Source: Alistipes sp.
GTDB lineage: Bacteria > Bacteroidota > Bacteroidia > Bacteroidales > Rikenellaceae
Length of the DNA: 64,000 nucleotides
Assembly: GCA_020026415.1 (NCBI GenBank)
Contig: JAHHQL010000012.1
Coordinates: 8,087 to 72,086, forward strand
Direction of reading: 5' to 3'
Position numbers and translations under genes: made by a program. The notes beneath the pieces are model-generated. The model did no database searches. It was not told the DNA's origin and was given only the letters and a program-made list of their open reading frames with translations. Positions 61,811 to 64,000 of this stretch are shown in pieces; position 1 is the first letter of the stretch, and each line of letters starts with the position of its first letter.

Positions 61811-61895
61811 GGAAAGATGGCAGAGTGGTCGATTGCGGCGGTCTTGAAAACCGTTGAGCTGCGAGGCTCCGGGGGTTCGAATCCCTCTCTTTCCG
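61811..61895 (+). tRNA. tRNA-Ser (TGA)
   Basis: Type II tRNA with anticodon TGA in loop CTTGAAA and a long variable arm (GAGC/GCTC hairpin); acceptor stem GGAAAGA/TCTTTCC. The tRNA is intact, and an integrase gene follows 300 bases on, marking it as an integration target. Confidence 0.96.
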
Positions 61896-61941
61896 CAAGG
61901 AGCAGAACGGAAGCATTCAGAAATTCGTTCAAAAAGTAATC

Positions 61942-61978
61942 AAAGCACCGTATATCAAGCGATTACGGTGCTTTTTTT
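61942..61978 (+). terminator. Terminator downstream of tRNA-Ser
   Basis: AAAGCACCGTA/TACGGTGCTTT stem with an 11-base loop, then more T; 47 bases after the tRNA, inside the element side of the junction. Confidence 0.85.
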
Positions 61979-62028
61979 ATGTCGCATGAACAGGGTATGA
62001 CCGACCGAATGCAGGAATCGGTAGCCAA

Positions 62029-62175
62029 CAATCGGTCATTTTCTGCTACATTTAGTGCTACAGAAAAAATATCGGTCAAAAAATGTAGCAGTGAACGGTT
62101 GTTGAATAGCAAATTGACTGCATTACAATGACTTAATCATGATAAATTTTGTTGAACTTTGTAGCATGTGCTACA
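62029..62175. repeat. Five TGCTACA/TGTAGCA heptamers before the integrase gene
   Basis: TGCTACA at 62044, 62056 and 62169; TGTAGCA (its complement) at 62084 and 62160. The last two form an inverted repeat with a 2-base gap. ATCGGTCA also occurs twice (near 62029 and 62071). Likely integrase arm- or core-type binding sites near the element end. Confidence 0.6.
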
Positions 62176-62190
62176 TAAAACCGAATTGTT

Positions 62191-63411
62191 ATGAAAGTCA
62201 ATTTCAAGGTATCGTTTTACTTGCGGTCGAATTATGTGACCAAAGAAGGCAAGACCCCTATTATGGTGCGTATTTTTCTGGACGGGAAAATGTTGAACCT
62301 TGGTTCGTCGGGGCTCAGTGTCGATAAAAAAGTATGGAACGCCCCTACCAACCGGGCAGTGGGACGCTCTGCAGATGTGTTGAATCTGAATACTAATTTG
62401 GATATGATTTCCTCTTCCCTGCAGAATATATTCAGAGATATGCAGCATGATGGAGTCGTTTCGTTGGATCGAATCAAAAGCATGTATCTGGGAAAGGATA
62501 AAAAAATATCCACCTTCATACCCTTTTTTGACAAATACCTCGAAAATGTAAAGGCCGAAGTCGGCGTGGGAAAATCAAAGGCTTCATATCAGAAGTATGC
62601 GGCACTGCACAGACACTTTGTCGAGTTTCTAAACTTCAAGTATGGAAGGAAGGATATCGCATTTATTGAACTGACACCTGTCATTATTGAAGATTTCTTC
62701 ATCTATCTGAAGACAGAAGCCGGCATGAAACCTAACAGCGCTACGAAAACACTGAAATTTCTTAAAACGGTTGTTATCTATGCCCGTAAATGCGATATGA
62801 TCAATCGTGACCCTTTTGTCAATCACAGTTTCCATTTTGATTATATAAACAGAGATTTCCTCACCGATGAAGAACTCCGTCTTATCATGCAGAAGGAATT
62901 TGACGTTCCGCGTCTGGAAACAGTGCGCGACCTTTTCATCTTCTCCTGCTTTTGCGGTCTGGCTTACATCGACATGTCGCAGCTGACGCCGGACAACATC
63001 GTCACCCTCGACGGCAAGCAATGGATCATGACGAAGCGACAGAAGACCCGCATCCCAAGTAACATTCCCTTGCTGGAGATTCCGCAGCTCATCATTGAAA
63101 AGTACAGGGGACGCACGAAGAACGGACTGCTGCTGCCGACGATTTCCAATCAAAAGGCGAATGCGTATCTGAAGGAGATTGCCGATGTCTGCGGTATCCG
63201 AAAGCGGTTGAGCTATCACATGGCCCGGCACACGTTCGCTACAATGTCGCTCAGCAAAGGTGTTCCCATCGAGTCGGTGTCGAAAATGCTGGGGCATACC
63301 AACATCAAGACCACGCAGATTTACGCCCGCATCACCAACAAGAAAATCGAGGAGGATATGCGGCAAGTGGCCGATAAGTTCAACGGATTTACGAATTACT
63401 TCAAAGCCTGA
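62191..63411 (+). CDS. Tyrosine recombinase / integrase (Bacteroidetes element type)
   Basis: 406 residues. N-terminal arm-binding domain (1-90), SAM-like core-binding domain (105-210), catalytic domain (220-400). Active residues: H343 and R346 (YHMARHTFA), H369 (LGHTN) and nucleophile Y378 (IYARI). The first catalytic arginine is replaced by alanine (A258 in GLAYIDMSQL), as in the IntDOT group where that arginine is also not conserved. The first 740 bases are clearly more AT-rich than the rest. Same direction as tRNA-Ser, pointing to excision and insertion there. Confidence 0.92.
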   Translation: MKVNFKVSFYLRSNYVTKEGKTPIMVRIFLDGKMLNLGSSGLSVDKKVWNAPTNRAVGRSADVLNLNTNLDMISSSLQNIFRDMQHDGVVSLDRIKSMYLGKDKKISTFIPFFDKYLENVKAEVGVGKSKASYQKYAALHRHFVEFLNFKYGRKDIAFIELTPVIIEDFFIYLKTEAGMKPNSATKTLKFLKTVVIYARKCDMINRDPFVNHSFHFDYINRDFLTDEELRLIMQKEFDVPRLETVRDLFIFSCFCGLAYIDMSQLTPDNIVTLDGKQWIMTKRQKTRIPSNIPLLEIPQLIIEKYRGRTKNGLLLPTISNQKANAYLKEIADVCGIRKRLSYHMARHTFATMSLSKGVPIESVSKMLGHTNIKTTQIYARITNKKIEEDMRQVADKFNGFTNYFKA

Positions 63412-63428
63412 CCTATTTATAGATAATT

Positions 63429-63884
63429 ATGAAACGAGAAGCAAGTTATTTCCGTTCGGTATTGGAGCAGTATCTGAGCGGACACCATCCGGAGATGGGC
63501 GACTGTGACTCCTTCCTGTGTAGTCGTTCGGAGGAGGCTTTGGGAGTTTATGCCGAAGCCTTGAAAAACGGGGCTTCGTATCCCGAAGCCGAGGAGCTGG
63601 CAAATGAAGTCCTTTACAAGGGGCTTCATTTCTCGGCGTATGACATGATTGTGGAGGTGCTGTGGAACGAGTTTTCGGAGGAAATTCCGCAGGGGGTGGC
63701 AGAACGTCTGGCTGCCATACTCCTTGGCAACAAGGCTATCGCCAAGGCCATAGCCACCTACCGACCCGATGATGATTTCGACGGCAGACCGGAGTACGAC
63801 CTGCTATACACGGAACTCACCGGCATCATTCAGCTCGTCATGGAGAAGAATGAACTTCCCGCATTCGGTGCCGCAAGGCATTGA
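63429..63884 (+). CDS. DUF1896 family protein
   Basis: 151 residues, soluble, mostly helical. YFRSVLEQYLSGHHPE and the C-terminal ATYRPDDDFDGRPEYDLLYTELTG match the DUF1896 family, found on Bacteroidota conjugative transposons; function unknown. It follows the integrase by 17 bases, so likely co-transcribed with it. A terminator follows. Confidence 0.82.
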   Translation: MKREASYFRSVLEQYLSGHHPEMGDCDSFLCSRSEEALGVYAEALKNGASYPEAEELANEVLYKGLHFSAYDMIVEVLWNEFSEEIPQGVAERLAAILLGNKAIAKAIATYRPDDDFDGRPEYDLLYTELTGIIQLVMEKNELPAFGAARH

Positions 63885-63929
63885 CGGCAGACGCATAGCT
63901 GTTCATAGAGTAAATGATAGGAACTGATG

Positions 63930-63957
63930 GCCGTCTCTTTATGAGACGGCTATTTTT
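63930..63957 (+). terminator. Terminator after the DUF1896 gene
   Basis: GCCGTCTC/GAGACGGC perfect stem with a TTTAT loop, then TATTTTTATA, about 45 bases after the stop. Confidence 0.8.
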
Positions 63958-64000
63958 ATAGTATTATCGGCGGATAATCGAATTAATCACTCAGTAGGCT

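Larger units (their letters stand above)
61896..64000 (+). mobile_element. Left end of an integrative element at tRNA-Ser (continues past window)
   Basis: Starts directly after tRNA-Ser and contains, in order, a heptamer-repeat cluster, a tyrosine recombinase in the same direction, and a DUF1896 gene, a family that rides on Bacteroidota conjugative elements. The right end, and so the att direct repeat and cargo, are outside the window. Confidence 0.7.

Noticed and set aside
1..64000. CRISPR arrays, insertion sequences, rRNA genes
   Set aside because: No regularly spaced direct repeats, transposase genes or rRNA sequences were seen; the only mobile element is the integrase region at the end.

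Overview
The window is about 64 kb of a Bacteroidota chromosome, most likely a Rikenellaceae/Alistipes-type gut bacterium. Supporting signs: the promoters follow the Bacteroidetes pattern (TTTG or TTG at -33, 19-21 bases, TAnnTTTG at -7), lpxC and fabZ are fused, several Bacteroidetes-only families are present (DUF4290, DUF4271, DUF3467, DUF1896), the lipoprotein and transporter families fit, and base composition is moderately GC-rich. The genus is an inference; the phylum is well supported.

Layout. 1-7.9 kb: end of rpoB, rpoC, then recF/DUF721 on the minus strand, a membrane-anchored TPR protein and ribH. 8-11.5 kb: a 0.6-kb non-coding stretch with scattered short repeats, then lnt and folC. 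11.5-15.9 kb: two overlapping M3 metallopeptidase paralogues, one predicted lipoprotein and one without a signal. 16-22.3 kb: rsmE, a split chromate-type transporter, an rRNA-methyltransferase-like gene coupled to a U32 protein, serS and a small 2[4Fe-4S] ferredoxin. 22.4-24 kb: a frameshifted Mrr-type endonuclease, a stand-alone paralogue of its winged-helix domain, and initiator tRNA-Met. 24.1-29.1 kb: a five-gene heterodisulfide-reductase-like operon in the order HdrC-HdrB-HdrA-HdrC-(membrane cytochrome/HdrD fusion), the most unusual metabolic system here. 29.2-33.3 kb: folA, thyA, lpxH, a thioredoxin-fold lipoprotein lacking its active-site cysteines, and DUF4290. 33.6-34.7 kb: a sigma-54 activator with a degenerate receiver and no DNA-binding domain. 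34.9-43.6 kb: a compact minus-strand run of eleven housekeeping genes (gph, yidD, rnpA, hemD, DUF4271, a histidine kinase, an S41 protease, a membrane protein, ispH, cmk, a LysE-type exporter).

44-46.5 kb: DUF3467, then about 1.15 kb without a convincing gene but with a textbook minus-strand promoter, a strong stem-loop and terminators, which I read as a candidate non-coding RNA locus; then a ROK sugar kinase. 46.7-51 kb: a polyprenyl diphosphate synthase, a second U32 protein (tRNA-hydroxylation type), two small uncharacterised proteins and a TonB-like protein. 51-59.8 kb: lipid A genes lpxC/fabZ and lpxA, a 377-base leader with odd repeats, the rimP-nusA-infB operon and a CoA transferase. 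59.8-61.9 kb: tRNA-Arg, an OmpP1/FadL outer-membrane porin and tRNA-Ser. 61.9 kb to the end: the left part of an integrative element inserted next to tRNA-Ser, with a tyrosine recombinase, clustered heptamer repeats and DUF1896; its other end lies outside the window.

The genes are mostly core: transcription and translation (rpoBC, nusA, infB, rimP, serS, rnpA, rsmE), lipid A and lipoprotein making (lpxC/fabZ, lpxA, lpxH, lnt), folate/thymidylate (folC, folA, thyA), isoprenoids (ispH, prenyl synthase), and redox chemistry (Hdr-like operon, ferredoxin). Accessory content is limited to the Mrr pair and the integrative element.
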